From the NCBI GenBank assembly GCA_945869965.1, contig CAMBRC010000017.1, forward strand, positions 1 through 54,464: a stretch of 54,464 nt of DNA, read 5' to 3'. A program made the translations under genes and the position numbers. A model generated the notes under the pieces. It ran no database searches. It had not been told where the DNA came from and saw only the letters and a program-made list of their open reading frames with translations. Shown piece after piece: positions 36,066 to 46,040 of the stretch. This stretch comes from Asaia bogorensis (GTDB lineage Bacteria > Pseudomonadota > Alphaproteobacteria > Acetobacterales > Acetobacteraceae). Numbering within the stretch: position 1 is the stretch's first letter; each line of letters starts with the position of its first letter.

Positions 36066-36972
36066 CACCGTCACCGGTGCCGTCCGTGTCGCCGAGCCGG
36101 TGTCCCCGGCCAAGGAGGCGTGGCGCCGGTTTCGAAAGCACAAGCTGGCGGTGGCCAGCCTGTTCATCCTCGGTGCCATCGTCCTGACCGTGTTGGCCGG
36201 CCCGTTCATCTGGGCGGTGCCGATTAACGAGATCGACTTCACCGCCAAGCTGAAGGCGCCCAGCGTCGCCCACCCGTTCGGCACCGATGACCTCGGCCAG
36301 GATGTGCTGGCGCGGCTGATCTATGGCGGGCGCATCTCGCTTGCCGTCGGCTTTGCGGCGATGGTGGTGGCGGTCTTCGTCGGCGTGGTTGTTGGCGCCG
36401 TGGCCGGCATGGCCAGCGGGCGGATCGATGCCGCGCTGATGTGGCTCACCGACCTGTTCCTGTCGCTGCCGCAACTGCCGCTGCTGCTGATGATCAGCTA
36501 TCTGTTCCGCGACGTGCTCAAGGGCGTATTCGGGCCCGAGGGCGGAACGTTCATTCTGATCGTGGTGGTGATCGGCGGCCTGCGCTGGATGCCCGTGGCG
36601 CGTCTGGTCCGCGCCCAATTCCTCAGCCTGCGCGAGAAGGAGTTTGTCGAGGCGGCCCGCGCCCTGGGGGCCTCGCGGCGGCGGCTGGTGGTCAACCACA
36701 TCCTGCCCAATGCGATGGGCCCGGTGATCGTCGCCGGCACCATCGATGTGGCGGCCGCGATCATTGCCGAATCCACCCTGTCCTTCCTCGGCCTCGGCTT
36801 CCCGCCGGACATCCCCACCTGGGGGCGGGTGCTGTTCGATGCCAAGGACTACCTTGATATTGCGCCACACTGGGCGATATTCCCGGGCTTGGCGATCTTC
36901 CTGACGGTGCTGTCGATCAACTTCATCGGTGACGGCCTGCGCGACGCGCTCGATCCGCGCCGCGTGATCTAG
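36031..36972 (+). CDS. ABC transporter permease, DppC/OppC type
   Basis: 313 residues from ATG 36031, which lies inside the end of the first permease gene (35-bp overlap). The N-terminal extension [23 protein letters not shown] is typical of OppC/DppC. The EAA region is [31 protein letters not shown]. The C-terminal [21 protein letters not shown] closes the family signature. It pairs with the preceding permease to form the membrane channel. Confidence 0.96.
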   Translation: MAGSTPASLSADTVTGAVRVAEPVSPAKEAWRRFRKHKLAVASLFILGAIVLTVLAGPFIWAVPINEIDFTAKLKAPSVAHPFGTDDLGQDVLARLIYGGRISLAVGFAAMVVAVFVGVVVGAVAGMASGRIDAALMWLTDLFLSLPQLPLLLMISYLFRDVLKGVFGPEGGTFILIVVVIGGLRWMPVARLVRAQFLSLREKEFVEAARALGASRRRLVVNHILPNAMGPVIVAGTIDVAAAIIAESTLSFLGLGFPPDIPTWGRVLFDAKDYLDIAPHWAIFPGLAIFLTVLSINFIGDGLRDALDPRRVI

Positions 36973-36982
36973 GGGCCGTATC

Positions 36983-37953
<971 letters not shown>

Positions 37954-37966
<13 letters not shown>

Positions 37967-38958
37967 ATACCGTGAGCGATACCACACCGGCCGAGCCGTT
38001 GCTCTCGGTGCGGGGGCTGAAGAAGCATTTCCCGATCCATGGCGGCATCCTGTCGAGGGTGATCGACCGGGTTCATGCGGTCGATGGCGTGTCGATCGAT
38101 GTTGCTCCGGGGGAGACGGTTGGACTGGTGGGTGAGTCCGGGTGTGGCAAGTCGACCACCGGGCGATGCATCATGCGGCTGATCGAGCCGAGCGAGGGCG
38201 AGATCTGGTTTCAGGGCCGGGACGTTACCAAGATGGAAGGCGAGGAGCTGCGCGCCATGCGCCGCGACATGCAGATCATCTTCCAGGACCCGTTTGCCTC
38301 GCTCAATCCGCGTCATACCGTCGGCACTATCGTTGGTGAGGCCCTTGTTATCCACGGGCTGGTGAAGAACCGGACGGAGATGGAAGAGCGGGTGGTCCAG
38401 CTGTTGCAAACGGTCGGGTTGCATCCCGAGCATATGCGCCGGTTCCCGCATGAGTTTTCCGGTGGGCAGCGCCAGCGGATTGGTATCGCACGGGCTTTGG
38501 CCGTCGAGCCGAAGCTGATTGTTTGTGACGAGCCGGTGTCGGCCCTTGACGTGTCAATCCAGGCGCAGGTGATCAACCTGTTGGAAGACCTTCAGGAGCA
38601 GTTCGGCCTCGCTTATCTGTTCATCGCCCATGACCTCAGCGTGGTCGAGCACATCAGCAACCGGGTGGCGGTGATGTATCTCGGCCGGGTGGTCGAGGTG
38701 GCGACGGCCGAGGAGCTGTACGAGAACCCGTTGCATCCGTATACTGAGGCGTTGCTCTCGGCGGTGCCGATCCCGGATCCGAAGATCAAGCGCAAGCGGA
38801 TCGTGCTTCAGGGTGACGTGCCCAACCCGATCAACCCGCCTTCGGGCTGTCACTTCCATACGCGGTGCCCGATCGCCGAGCCGCGGTGTTCGGTCGAGGT
38901 GCCGGTGCTGAAGAGTGCCGGGGGCCGGCATCAGGTTTCCTGTCACCTGCGCGGCTAG
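37954..38958 (+). CDS. ABC transporter ATP-binding protein, DppF/OppF type
   Basis: 334 residues from ATG 37954. Walker [10 protein letters not shown] near residue 58, the Q-loop FQDP, the [15 protein letters not shown] signature, Walker [13 protein letters not shown] and the switch His in IAHDLSV are complete. The C-terminal region holds a [21 protein letters not shown] Cys motif, the partner of DppD. It is the last gene of the five-gene importer. Its stop overlaps the convergent nucleotidyltransferase gene by 4 bp. Confidence 0.96.
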
Positions 38959-39524
38959 GCCGTCCAAGGAATGATCGTAAGGCCGGGCCAGACGGCGCGC
39001 CAGCGGGTGGCCTTGGCGGCGTAGACGGTTTCGGTGACCAGGACCTTGTTCGGACGGACGATGCCGGCGAACAGGTCTTGCAGGCCGAACGGGGCGCAGA
39101 TCTCGGTTTGGCCGGCGTGGCGGCGGATGCCGACCGAGGTGGCGGTGGTCGGGTAGGTGGCGATGGCGTCCGGGGTCGAGCGGTAGGGCGTGAGCGGGCG
39201 GCCGAATTTGTCGCTGTACCATTGGTGGACCCGGGCCTGGTTCTTGACGTCGAGCCAGGTGGTCAGGGCGGGGAACTGGGCGCGCAGGCGTTGGGCGTGG
39301 GCTTCCTCGGTGGTTTCGGACAGGTCGGGGTCGAAATAGACCAGGTCGATATCGCCGATGCCGTGCCCCGCTGCCAGGCCGAAGCGATGGTTCCAGACGG
39401 TCTGGGCGATGCAGCCTGCGACGATCCAGACATCCGGCAGGGCGATTTCGGCGAAGCGGTCGAGCAGGGCGGCGAGGTCGGGGTTGTTGCGCAGGATGGA
39501 TTCGAGATCGGCGACGTTGGTCAC
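38955..39524 (-). CDS. Nucleotidyltransferase-family protein (DUF925/COG3575 type)
   Basis: 189 residues from GTG 39524, which overlaps the DnaJ-like stop (GTGA). Motifs are [14 protein letters not shown] and [16 protein letters not shown], where the paired Asp in D-I-D look like the metal ligands of the nucleotidyltransferase fold. The remaining [21 protein letters not shown] fits the family. The target of nucleotide transfer is unknown. It is coupled to the upstream dnaJ-like gene and converges on the ABC operon. Confidence 0.87.
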   Translation of the reverse strand: MTNVADLESILRNNPDLAALLDRFAEIALPDVWIVAGCIAQTVWNHRFGLAAGHGIGDIDLVYFDPDLSETTEEAHAQRLRAQFPALTTWLDVKNQARVHQWYSDKFGRPLTPYRSTPDAIATYPTTATSVGIRRHAGQTEICAPFGLQDLFAGIVRPNKVLVTETVYAAKATRWRAVWPGLTIIPWTA

Positions 39525-40384
39525 GGGGTCATGGTCTCGCGCGGGTTCTGGGGGTGGTCGGGGGTCCAGGTTTTGAGGAATTCCTCCAGCGCGGGTTCGG
39601 GTTCCTGCGGCAGGACGACGGTGAGCACGACGAACTGATGGCCGGTGCCGATGCCGCGGCCGCGCAGGCGAAGGCGGGTGCCGGGGCCGGATCTTGGCGG
39701 GATGGACAGGGTGACCGGGCCGGTCAGGGTGGGGACTTCGACGCGGGCGCCGAGGACGGCTTCGGGCAGGGTGACGGGCAGGTCGAGGATGATGTCGTTT
39801 TCCTCGCGGCGGAAGAAGCGGTGGGGGGCGACGGTGATTTCGATCAGGGCGTCGCCGGGCGTGCCGCCACCGAAGCCGGGTTGGCCCTGGCCGCGCAGGC
39901 GCAGGGCCTGGCCGTCGGCGTGGCCGGCGGGGATGGTGACGTCCAGGCTGCGGCCGTCGGGCAGGGTGATGCGGCGGACGATGCCGAGGGCTGCGTCCAT
40001 GAAGGAGACGGCGAGGCTGTAGCGGGCGTCTTCGCCGCGGGTGCGGAAGTCGCCGCGGCGGCGGCCGCCGCCGGCCTGGCGGAGCATTTCCTCGATGTCG
40101 CTGGGGTTGAAGCCGCCCTGTTGGTGTCCACCGTGGCGCCCGGGGCGGGGGCGCTGGATGTCGGCGCCGGTGGCGTCGATTTCGCCGCGGTCGAAGCGGG
40201 CGCGCTTTTCCGGGTCGGCCAGGACGGTGTGGGCCGAGGAGATGGCGGCGAATTTTTCCGCGGCGTCTTTCTTGTCGGGGTTGGTGTCCGGGTGGTTGGT
40301 CTTGGCGAGGCGGTGATAGGCACGGCGGATGTCGTCCGCGGAGGCGGTGGGCGCGACGCCCAGGATGTCATACGGGCTTTTCAT
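39521..40384 (-). CDS. DnaJ-like chaperone (CbpA type)
   Basis: 287 residues from ATG 40384. The J domain (1-70) has SPYDILGVAPTAS and the HPD triad at 31-33 (NHPDTNPDKKDA), which stimulates DnaK. A Gly/Arg-rich linker with FNPSDIEEMLRQAGG follows, then a DnaJ C-terminal substrate domain (DVTIPAGHADGQALRLRGQG and ALIEITVAPHRFFRREENDI). The zinc-finger region is absent, as in CbpA. The start has no clear ribosome binding site and overlaps an upstream frame (ATGA), so coupling is possible. Confidence 0.93.
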   Translation of the reverse strand: MKSPYDILGVAPTASADDIRRAYHRLAKTNHPDTNPDKKDAAEKFAAISSAHTVLADPEKRARFDRGEIDATGADIQRPRPGRHGGHQQGGFNPSDIEEMLRQAGGGRRRGDFRTRGEDARYSLAVSFMDAALGIVRRITLPDGRSLDVTIPAGHADGQALRLRGQGQPGFGGGTPGDALIEITVAPHRFFRREENDIILDLPVTLPEAVLGARVEVPTLTGPVTLSIPPRSGPGTRLRLRGRGIGTGHQFVVLTVVLPQEPEPALEEFLKTWTPDHPQNPRETMTP

Positions 40385-40965
40385 GGGATGCAATGTAGGC
40401 AAGGCGTGGGGTTGCGGGAAGGCATCAGATATTTATTGCTATATCGCAATAATATGGACGAGCGAAAACGGTCGTCCGGGGAGGGCGTTTTTTGCATTTC
40501 GGTGGCAGGCAGCCGCGATTGCTGCGGCTCGCGCGCGGTGGATGCCAGGCGATGGCGGGCCGGAAGGTGCGCCGTGGGTGGCGAGGCGCGGCCAGCCGGG
40601 GCAAGCGGTGCGGTGCGGGCGGGCCGGGAAGCGAGGCGCGCGCCGGGCGGATTCAGAGGGCGCGAAGGGCGGGCGGGTGCAGGGGGGGCGGGTGGCGCCG
40701 GCGGTGCAATGGCCCGCGGTGAGGCCGGAGCGTGCAGGTCGCCGGCGGCAAGGCGGGCGAACAGGGTGGAAAGGGCGCGCAGGCAGCCAGCGACAGCGTC
40801 GAGGTGCGGGGCGAGGAGGCGGCCAAGGCGGCCGAGGCGGCTGGCCCAGAGGAGGAGGGTGGTCAGGAGGGCATCGATGCGGGCGCAAGTCTCCTGTGCG
40901 GCTTGGGGCGCCGCTAGCGCCGCGGGGGGAATGCCGAACAGGGGCTGTGCTGATGCACTGTTCAT
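40381..40965 (-). CDS. Hypothetical low-complexity protein, possibly coupled to the dnaJ-like gene
   Basis: 194 codons from ATG 40965. Residues 1-80 look like amphipathic helices (TCARIDALLTTLLLWASRLG and LDAVAGCLRALSTLF). The rest is Ala/Pro/Arg-rich and its last 45 residues look like non-coding sequence. The stop overlaps the DnaJ ATG (ATGA), which favours a real gene. The poor tail and an AT-rich promoter-like spot at 40430-40455 argue against it. No family is recognised. Confidence 0.38.
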   Translation of the reverse strand: MNSASAQPLFGIPPAALAAPQAAQETCARIDALLTTLLLWASRLGRLGRLLAPHLDAVAGCLRALSTLFARLAAGDLHAPASPRAIAPPAPPAPPAPARPSRPLNPPGARLASRPARTAPLAPAGRASPPTAHLPARHRLASTAREPQQSRLPATEMQKTPSPDDRFRSSILLRYSNKYLMPSRNPTPCLHCIP

Positions 40966-40971
40966 GATATG

Positions 40972-41000
40972 TTTCTAGCACCGGCGTTTCGGTGAATCAA
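40972..41000 (-). promoter_or_regulatory. Possible promoter of the hypothetical gene
   Basis: On the minus strand TTGATT (complement of 40995-41000), 17-bp spacer, TAGAAA (complement of 40972-40977). It lies 7 nt before the ATG, so any transcript would be nearly leaderless. Sequence is AT-rich around it. Confidence 0.35.
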
Positions 41001-41046
41001 GAAATTTTTTACCTAAATATGAAAAAAAACTACAAATGGACTGCCT

Positions 41047-41082
41047 CAGGGCATGCGCGGCCTATGCGCCGCGCATGCCCTG
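41047..41082 (-). terminator. Hairpin after the membrane protein gene
   Basis: A perfect 15-bp stem (CAGGGCATGCGCGGC and its complement, arms 41047-41061 and 41068-41082) with a 6-base loop starts 14 bp past the stop of the leftward gene. A T-rich run follows about 14 nt further on in that direction. Likely a terminator, although the run is displaced from the stem. Confidence 0.6.
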
Positions 41083-41095
41083 CGATCGGGACGGG

Positions 41096-41728
41096 TCAGT
41101 TGAGCCCTGGCACCCGGCGGCTTGCCACCAGCCATGCGGCGCCGAAGGCGTGCAGGGCGACAGCTTCCCAGACGAAGACGTAATTGGGGAAGATATCGCT
41201 CGCGGGGACGCGGATGACGATGGGCAGGACGAAGGCGGCGATGGCGACCAGGATGGCGAGGGCGCAGATGCCGTAGATGGCGGCGCGGGGCGTGGGCCGG
41301 CCGTCTTCGGGTTTGGGATTGCGCCGCTTCTTGCTGGCTTCCTGGAAGAAGCCGTAGGCGAAGTATGCGAGGACCAGGAACATGGCGCCGGCGGAAAGGA
41401 GATGCAGTGTCTGCGCGCCCAGCTCGGAGTTGGGGCCGCAATTGCACGGGAACCATGCCACGCCGACAGCGGCAATGGCGGCGATCCTGGCAAGGATCAT
41501 GTCCAGGGTGTTGTGGCCATTATATGCGAGCAGGAAGGCGGCGATGGCGAAGAGAAAGCCGATGAAGACGACGTGCGACGGGCCGGGCTCCCAGTAGGCG
41601 GCGCTGATGGAGTTGAGCGGGTTCTTGGTCAGCAGGGAGGTGATGGTTGCGAGTGTCAGGGCGATAATGCCGACGATGAGCCTGGAGGTGTGGTAGTTGA
41701 TTTCCGCGCGTTCCGGCTTCGGCAACAT
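41096..41728 (-). CDS. Multi-spanning membrane protein of unknown function
   Basis: 210 residues from ATG 41728, with GGGGGAG upstream. Five hydrophobic segments are seen (for example RLIVGIIALTLATITSLL and VVFIGFLFAIAAFLLAYNG). A conserved-looking FPCNCG near residue 94 is in a loop. The YWEPGPSHVVFIGFL block resembles DUF998-type membrane proteins, but the match is weak. It faces the LLM monooxygenase gene across a divergent region with an AT-rich repeat. Confidence 0.85.
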   Translation of the reverse strand: MLPKPERAEINYHTSRLIVGIIALTLATITSLLTKNPLNSISAAYWEPGPSHVVFIGFLFAIAAFLLAYNGHNTLDMILARIAAIAAVGVAWFPCNCGPNSELGAQTLHLLSAGAMFLVLAYFAYGFFQEASKKRRNPKPEDGRPTPRAAIYGICALAILVAIAAFVLPIVIRVPASDIFPNYVFVWEAVALHAFGAAWLVASRRVPGLN

Positions 41729-41827
41729 GTCGGACTCCCCCTTCGGCTATATGTTTCTTTAAAACAACGATAAACGATAACCCGCCGAGAATCAAGCCCA
41801 GCCGCCAGGGTTTGCCCAGCGCCAAGC

Positions 41828-41865
41828 GGATGAAAGTTTTTTGCTTCTTTTTTTCAAAAAAGAAG
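41828..41865 (+). repeat. AT-rich hairpin repeat 10, single copy
   Basis: Single rightward A-type copy (GGATGAAAGTTTTTTGCTTC, stem closing in GAAG). It lies between two divergent genes, so it is not at a gene end here, unlike most copies. Confidence 0.85.
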
Positions 41866-41952
41866 ACCTTCCTTTCTGGTGAAGCGGATTCTGCCGTGCC
41901 TATGCTGCTGAGTATGCATGAGGAGGTCGATGGGTTGGACCGTGCAGGGCGG

Positions 41953-43275
41953 ATGAAGCTGGGGCTGAACATCGTCGCCAATGGGGCGCATGCCGCGGGG
42001 TGGCGGATGCCCGGGGCGCAGGCGGATGCGGCGTTGGATTTTGCGTTGTGGAAGCGGATTGCGCAGGCGGCGGAGCGGGCTTGTGTGCATTTCATGTTCT
42101 GGGCGGATGGGATCGCGGTGCGGCATTCGGCGCGGGATGATGATGAGCTTTCTTACAACGCGCGGATTGATGTGTTTGAGCCGTTGACGGTGATCGGGGC
42201 GTTGGCGGCGGTGACGGAGCGGTTGGGGTTCGTGGCGAGTGCTTCGACGACGTACAACGAGCCGTATCATGTGGCGCGGAAGTTTGCCTCGCTGGACCAT
42301 ATCAGTGGCGGGCGGGTTGGGTGGAATGTAGTGACCTCCTGGAGCGAGCAGGAGGCGTATAATTTCGGCCGCGAGGCGCATATGGAGCATGGGCTGCGAT
42401 ATCGGCGGGCGGAAGAGTTTGTTGATGTGGTCTTTGGGCTTTGGGATGGGTGGGATGATGGGGCGTTCATCCGGGACAAGGCGAGCGGGCGATATTTTGA
42501 CCCGGCGCGGATGCGGAATCTGAATCATCGGGGCGAGGTGTTCGCGGTGAAGGGGCCGTTGAATGTTGCGCGGCCGATCCAGGGGTATCCGGTGATCGCG
42601 CAGGCCGGGTCGTCCGGGCCAGGGCAGGGGCTGGGGGCGCGGATCGCCGATATCATCTACACGGCACAGAACGACCGGGCGCATGCGATTGCTTTTTATG
42701 CCAGCGTGAAGGCGCATGGGGTGGCGGCTGGGCGGGCACCGGGGGCGATGCTGGTGATGCCCGGGGTGTTGCCGGTGTTGGGGCGGAGCCGGGCGGAGGC
42801 GGAGGATGTCTATGCGCAGATGCAGGATTTGGTGCATCCGCGGTTGGGGTTGCCGATGCTGGCGGGGTCGTTCGGGGATTTGTCGGGGATGGATTTGGAC
42901 GGGCCTTTGCCGGCACCATTGGCTGCGGTGAATGCGGTGACGAGTGGGCATGAGATGCTGGTGCGGGTGGCGCGGGAGCCGGGGATGACGATCCGCAAGC
43001 TGTATCAGATGATGGCGGGGGCTTCGGGGCATAAGATCATTGTCGGGACCGTCTCGGATGTGGCGGATTTCATGGAGGATTGGTTCGTGGCCGGGGCTTG
43101 TGACGGGTTCAACTTGATTCCGCCGTTTCTGCCGGGGCCGGCGTTTGAGACGCTGGAGTGGCTGGTGCCGGAGTTGCAGCGGCGGGGGTTGGCGCAGACG
43201 GGGTATCAGGGGGATGGGACGTTTCGCGGGAGCATGGGTTTGGCGCGGCCGCGGCCCGGGGAGCGGAGGAAGTAA
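41953..43275 (+). CDS. LLM-class flavin-dependent monooxygenase (NtaA/SnaA/DszA type)
   Basis: 440 residues from ATG 41953; this start gives the family opening KLGLNIVANGAHAAGWRMP. Longer in-frame starts at 41896-41914 are possible but lack a good ribosome site. Key blocks: HFMFWADGIAV, NARIDVFEPLTVIGALAAVTERLG, SGGRVGWNVVTSWSEQEAYNFG and PVIAQAGSSGPGQGLGARIADIIYT. Such enzymes use FMNH2 from a separate reductase to oxidise chelators or sulfonates. No flavin reductase gene is adjacent. Substrate unknown. Confidence 0.93.
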   Translation: MKLGLNIVANGAHAAGWRMPGAQADAALDFALWKRIAQAAERACVHFMFWADGIAVRHSARDDDELSYNARIDVFEPLTVIGALAAVTERLGFVASASTTYNEPYHVARKFASLDHISGGRVGWNVVTSWSEQEAYNFGREAHMEHGLRYRRAEEFVDVVFGLWDGWDDGAFIRDKASGRYFDPARMRNLNHRGEVFAVKGPLNVARPIQGYPVIAQAGSSGPGQGLGARIADIIYTAQNDRAHAIAFYASVKAHGVAAGRAPGAMLVMPGVLPVLGRSRAEAEDVYAQMQDLVHPRLGLPMLAGSFGDLSGMDLDGPLPAPLAAVNAVTSGHEMLVRVAREPGMTIRKLYQMMAGASGHKIIVGTVSDVADFMEDWFVAGACDGFNLIPPFLPGPAFETLEWLVPELQRRGLAQTGYQGDGTFRGSMGLARPRPGERRK

Positions 43276-43277
43276 GG

Positions 43278-43366
43278 GTTCTTTTTTGAAAAAAAGAACC
43301 AAAAAACTTTAATCCACTTGCTTATGGATGAAGTTTTTTTTGCTTCTTTTTGTTCACAAAAAGAAG
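43278..43366. repeat. AT-rich hairpin repeats 11 and 12, inverted pair with 10-bp spacer
   Basis: B-type arm 43278-43315 (GTTC ... GAACC, then AAAAAACTTTAATCC), spacer ACTTGCTTAT, A-type arm 43326-43366 (GGATGAAGTTTTTTTTGCTTC with the GTTCAC loop). The spacer is almost the complement of that at 24537-24546, which shows the whole pair is one element in inverse orientation. Confidence 0.9.
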
Positions 43367-43436
43367 ATTCTTTCTTGTGTCTTGGTAGTTGACTAGCTTA
43401 GCCCGCGCTTCCACGGTCTCGATGGTGGCTCATCCT

Positions 43437-44630
43437 ATGGACAGCATGCTCATGCCGATTTCCGATATTTCGTGGCCAGGCTTGATCTCGGCTTTGCATG
43501 GCAGTGGCCGCAAGGCGGCGTTGGCGATTACGGGCGGGGGGAGCGGGGCGATCGGCGAGTTGCTGCGGGTGCCGGGGGGCTCGCGGCTGCTGGTTGAGGC
43601 GCAGGTTCCGTATGACGAGCAGGCGCTGGCTGGGTTTTTGGGGTATGCGCCGGGGCAGGCTTGCAGTGCGGAGACGGCGATTGCGTTGGCGCGGCAGGCG
43701 CGGGTGCGGGCGGTGGCGATGCTGCCGGCGGGCGCGGATGTGGTTGGGTTGGGGGCGACGGCGGCGCTGGTGAGTGATCGGCCGCGGCGGGGGGAGCATC
43801 GGGTGCATTTGGCTACGGCTTCGGCGGCGGGGGTGGCGCATTGGACGGCGCTGTTGGCCAAGGGGCGGCGGGATCGGGCGGGGGAGGAGGATCTCTGTGC
43901 GCGGGCGATTTTGTTGTGGCTGGCGCGGGGGTGTGGGGTGGCAGCACCTGGGCCGGAGGCATTGCTGGATGGGGACGAGATGTTTGCGGTGTCCGAGGTG
44001 GCCGACGGGGATGCGATTGATGGGTTGTTGGAGGGCGCGCATCGGCGGGTGACGGTGTTACCGGATGGGCAATTGGCGGTTGGGGCGGGGGCGCCGGAGG
44101 TGGTGTTTCCGGGGTCGTTCAATCCGCTGCATCACGGGCATCTGGCGCTGGCGCGGGCGGCGGCGGAGATGCGGCAGGCGGCGGTGGCGTATGAGATTTC
44201 GGTGACCAATGTGGATAAGCCGGCGTTGGCGGGGGGGGTGGTGCGGGAGCGGGTTTCGCAGTTCGCCTGGGCTGCGCCGGTGGAGCTGACGCGGGCGCCG
44301 ACGTTTTTGGAGAAGTCGGTGCTGTTTCCGCGGGCGACTTTTGTGATTGGGGTGGATACGGCGGAGCGGCTGGTGGCGCCGCGGTATTATGGCGGGGATG
44401 AGGCGCGGATGCATTCGGCGCTGGAGGCGATGGGGGGGGCGGGGAATGCGTTTCTGGTGGCGGTGCGGGTGGATGAGGGGGCGCGGCTAAGGCGGTTGGG
44501 GGATGTGGCGGTGCCGCATCGGTATGTGGATTTGTTCAGCGAGATTCCGGAGGGGCGGTTTCGGGTGGATTTGTCGTCGAGCGCGATTCGGGCGGGGCGG
44601 GGCGGCGGCGTCACATCGCCAGGGCGTTGA
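43437..44630 (+). CDS. CinA-C-like / NadD-like nucleotidyltransferase fusion
   Basis: 397 residues from ATG 43437 (GGTGG upstream; later ATGs at 43446 and 43452 possible). The N-terminal half has ALAITGGGSGAIGELLRVPG and CSAETAIALARQA, resembling the CinA C-terminal amidase fold. The C-terminal half is a nucleotidyltransferase with VFPGSFNPLHHGH, the His-x-Gly-His motif, and DLSSSAIRAG near the end, close to the S-S-T-x-x-R motif. Similar two-domain proteins occur in plants and bacteria. A role in pyridine or other nucleotide repair is inferred. Its end overlaps the convergent TPR gene by 20 bp. Confidence 0.88.
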   Translation: MDSMLMPISDISWPGLISALHGSGRKAALAITGGGSGAIGELLRVPGGSRLLVEAQVPYDEQALAGFLGYAPGQACSAETAIALARQARVRAVAMLPAGADVVGLGATAALVSDRPRRGEHRVHLATASAAGVAHWTALLAKGRRDRAGEEDLCARAILLWLARGCGVAAPGPEALLDGDEMFAVSEVADGDAIDGLLEGAHRRVTVLPDGQLAVGAGAPEVVFPGSFNPLHHGHLALARAAAEMRQAAVAYEISVTNVDKPALAGGVVRERVSQFAWAAPVELTRAPTFLEKSVLFPRATFVIGVDTAERLVAPRYYGGDEARMHSALEAMGGAGNAFLVAVRVDEGARLRRLGDVAVPHRYVDLFSEIPEGRFRVDLSSSAIRAGRGGGVTSPGR

Positions 44631-45906
44631 GGCCTGCCACCGGGACTGGGCCGGGGCCTTGGCGGCGCGTTGATAGCAGGCGGCGGGCGTCCTCGGGGCG
44701 GCCTGCGGCGAGGTAGGATTTGAGCAGGGTGAACTCGATCAGGTCGAGCTGTGCGCGGCTGCCGGCCAGGCGGGTGCGCTCGGCGAACATTGCCTCCAGG
44801 GCGGTGATCGCGGCGGGGTAGTCGCCGCGGGCGAAGGCGGCAAAGCCGCGGGCGGCGGCGGAGATCGGGCCGCCGGCCGGGTAGTGTCCGGCGGCGACGA
44901 GGGTCTCGATGGCGCGGGTGCGTGGTTCGATATCGTCGCTGTGGGCGGCGTCTGTGAGTGCGACATGCCAGTCGACGAAGTTCATGCCGGGGTTGGGGAA
45001 GTTGGCGTGGGCGAATTCGTGCACCTTCTGCCAGCGGGCGGTGTCGCGCGGCTGGCCGGCGAGCTCGGCGCGCCAGAGGAAGGCGGGGGCGTCCAGCATT
45101 TTCACGAAGAGCGGCGAGCGGTATGTCTCGGCGGCGAAGGCGGCGTCGAACAGGCGCAGCCCTTCCTCGATGCGGCCCTGGCCGAGATGCACCAGGCCGA
45201 GATGCCAGTTGAGATGGCCGAACATCAGGCCGTCGGCGGGGTATTCGGCGAGCCAGGGGGCCATGAAGGCGACGGCGGTTGGGGCGTCGCCGGTTTCGTA
45301 GAGGTAGTGCGCCCAGGCATGGGCGCTGCCGGCGTTGCGGGGCTGGTCTTCGAGCGAGCGTTGGATGCGGGGGCGGGCTTCGTCGTGGTAGCCGAGTTCG
45401 GCCAGGGCCATGCCGTAATGGCCGTTGAACCACCAGTCGTTGCCGAAATGCGGGGCCAGGGCCTCGAGGAAATCGAGCTGGTCTTGCTCGCGGTCGATCT
45501 GGCCGGACATGCCGATCAGTCCGGAGATGTTGGTGGCGGCGGCGGCCACCAGCGCGTCGGTCGGCCAGCGTTGCACGTGCGCATGGACCTGCGCCAGGGC
45601 GCCGGCGGGGGCGTTCAGCATGCGGTGGAAGAGTTCGATGTGGCTGGCGTCGCGCGGTGGGACGTCGGCGTAGGCGCGGGCGGTGGCGATTGCGGCCTTG
45701 GCGCCGGCAGCGTCGCTGGCCATTTGCAGCGCGCGGGCACGGCCGGCATGGGCAAGGGGGAAATCGGGGTCCGCGGCCAGGGCGCGATCGAACGCGGCGA
45801 CCGCACCTGGCCATTGGGCGAGCAGGAGATCGCAGCCCTGGACATAGGCGTCGCGTGCGGCGACGGAGGTGGTGGTGAGGTCATTGCCGTATCGGTCTGA
45901 GAGCAT
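44611..45906 (-). CDS. Tetratricopeptide-repeat protein, TTC38-like
   Basis: 431 residues from ATG 45906, with AGGAG 7 nt upstream. The start YGNDLTTTSVAARDAYVQG and the early PLAHAGRARALQM helices match the TTC38-like family of bacterial TPR proteins. Repeated helix pairs run through the chain (AWAHYLYETGD, WHLGLVHLGQGRIEEGLRLF, AFARGDYPAAITALEAMF). No signal or catalytic site is visible. It likely acts as a protein-binding scaffold. It is divergent from the LysR gene, which may control it. Confidence 0.9.
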   Translation of the reverse strand: MLSDRYGNDLTTTSVAARDAYVQGCDLLLAQWPGAVAAFDRALAADPDFPLAHAGRARALQMASDAAGAKAAIATARAYADVPPRDASHIELFHRMLNAPAGALAQVHAHVQRWPTDALVAAAATNISGLIGMSGQIDREQDQLDFLEALAPHFGNDWWFNGHYGMALAELGYHDEARPRIQRSLEDQPRNAGSAHAWAHYLYETGDAPTAVAFMAPWLAEYPADGLMFGHLNWHLGLVHLGQGRIEEGLRLFDAAFAAETYRSPLFVKMLDAPAFLWRAELAGQPRDTARWQKVHEFAHANFPNPGMNFVDWHVALTDAAHSDDIEPRTRAIETLVAAGHYPAGGPISAAARGFAAFARGDYPAAITALEAMFAERTRLAGSRAQLDLIEFTLLKSYLAAGRPEDARRLLSTRRQGPGPVPVAGLNALAM

Positions 45907-45990
45907 GGTGATCTCCTGGGCGACGTCGGTCCGTGTGGACTTGTTCTTAGAGCGCGGACGGAGCTTGGCTTTGCTCTTGGTTGTCGTCCA

Positions 45991-46017
45991 ATGCATAATT
46001 CACGGCGTTATTGATGC
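45991..46017 (+). promoter_or_regulatory. Candidate LysR-type operator between the TPR and LysR genes
   Basis: An imperfect inverted repeat (TGCATAAT ... TTATTGATGC around an AT-rich centre) lies 24 bp before the LysR start in the divergent region. LysR-type regulators commonly bind such sites. Weak evidence from one site. Confidence 0.4.
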
Positions 46018-46040
46018 TGTTTTGGCATGTGAGGATTGGC

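Noticed and set aside
40329..40978. Several overlapping plus-strand frames
   Set aside because: They are Gly/Ala/Arg-rich with no domain and lie opposite the uncertain gene and the DnaJ-like gene.
41812..41952. N-terminal extension of the LLM monooxygenase
   Set aside because: The residues come from the AT-rich repeat (KVFCFFFSKKKTF); the family begins at MKLG.
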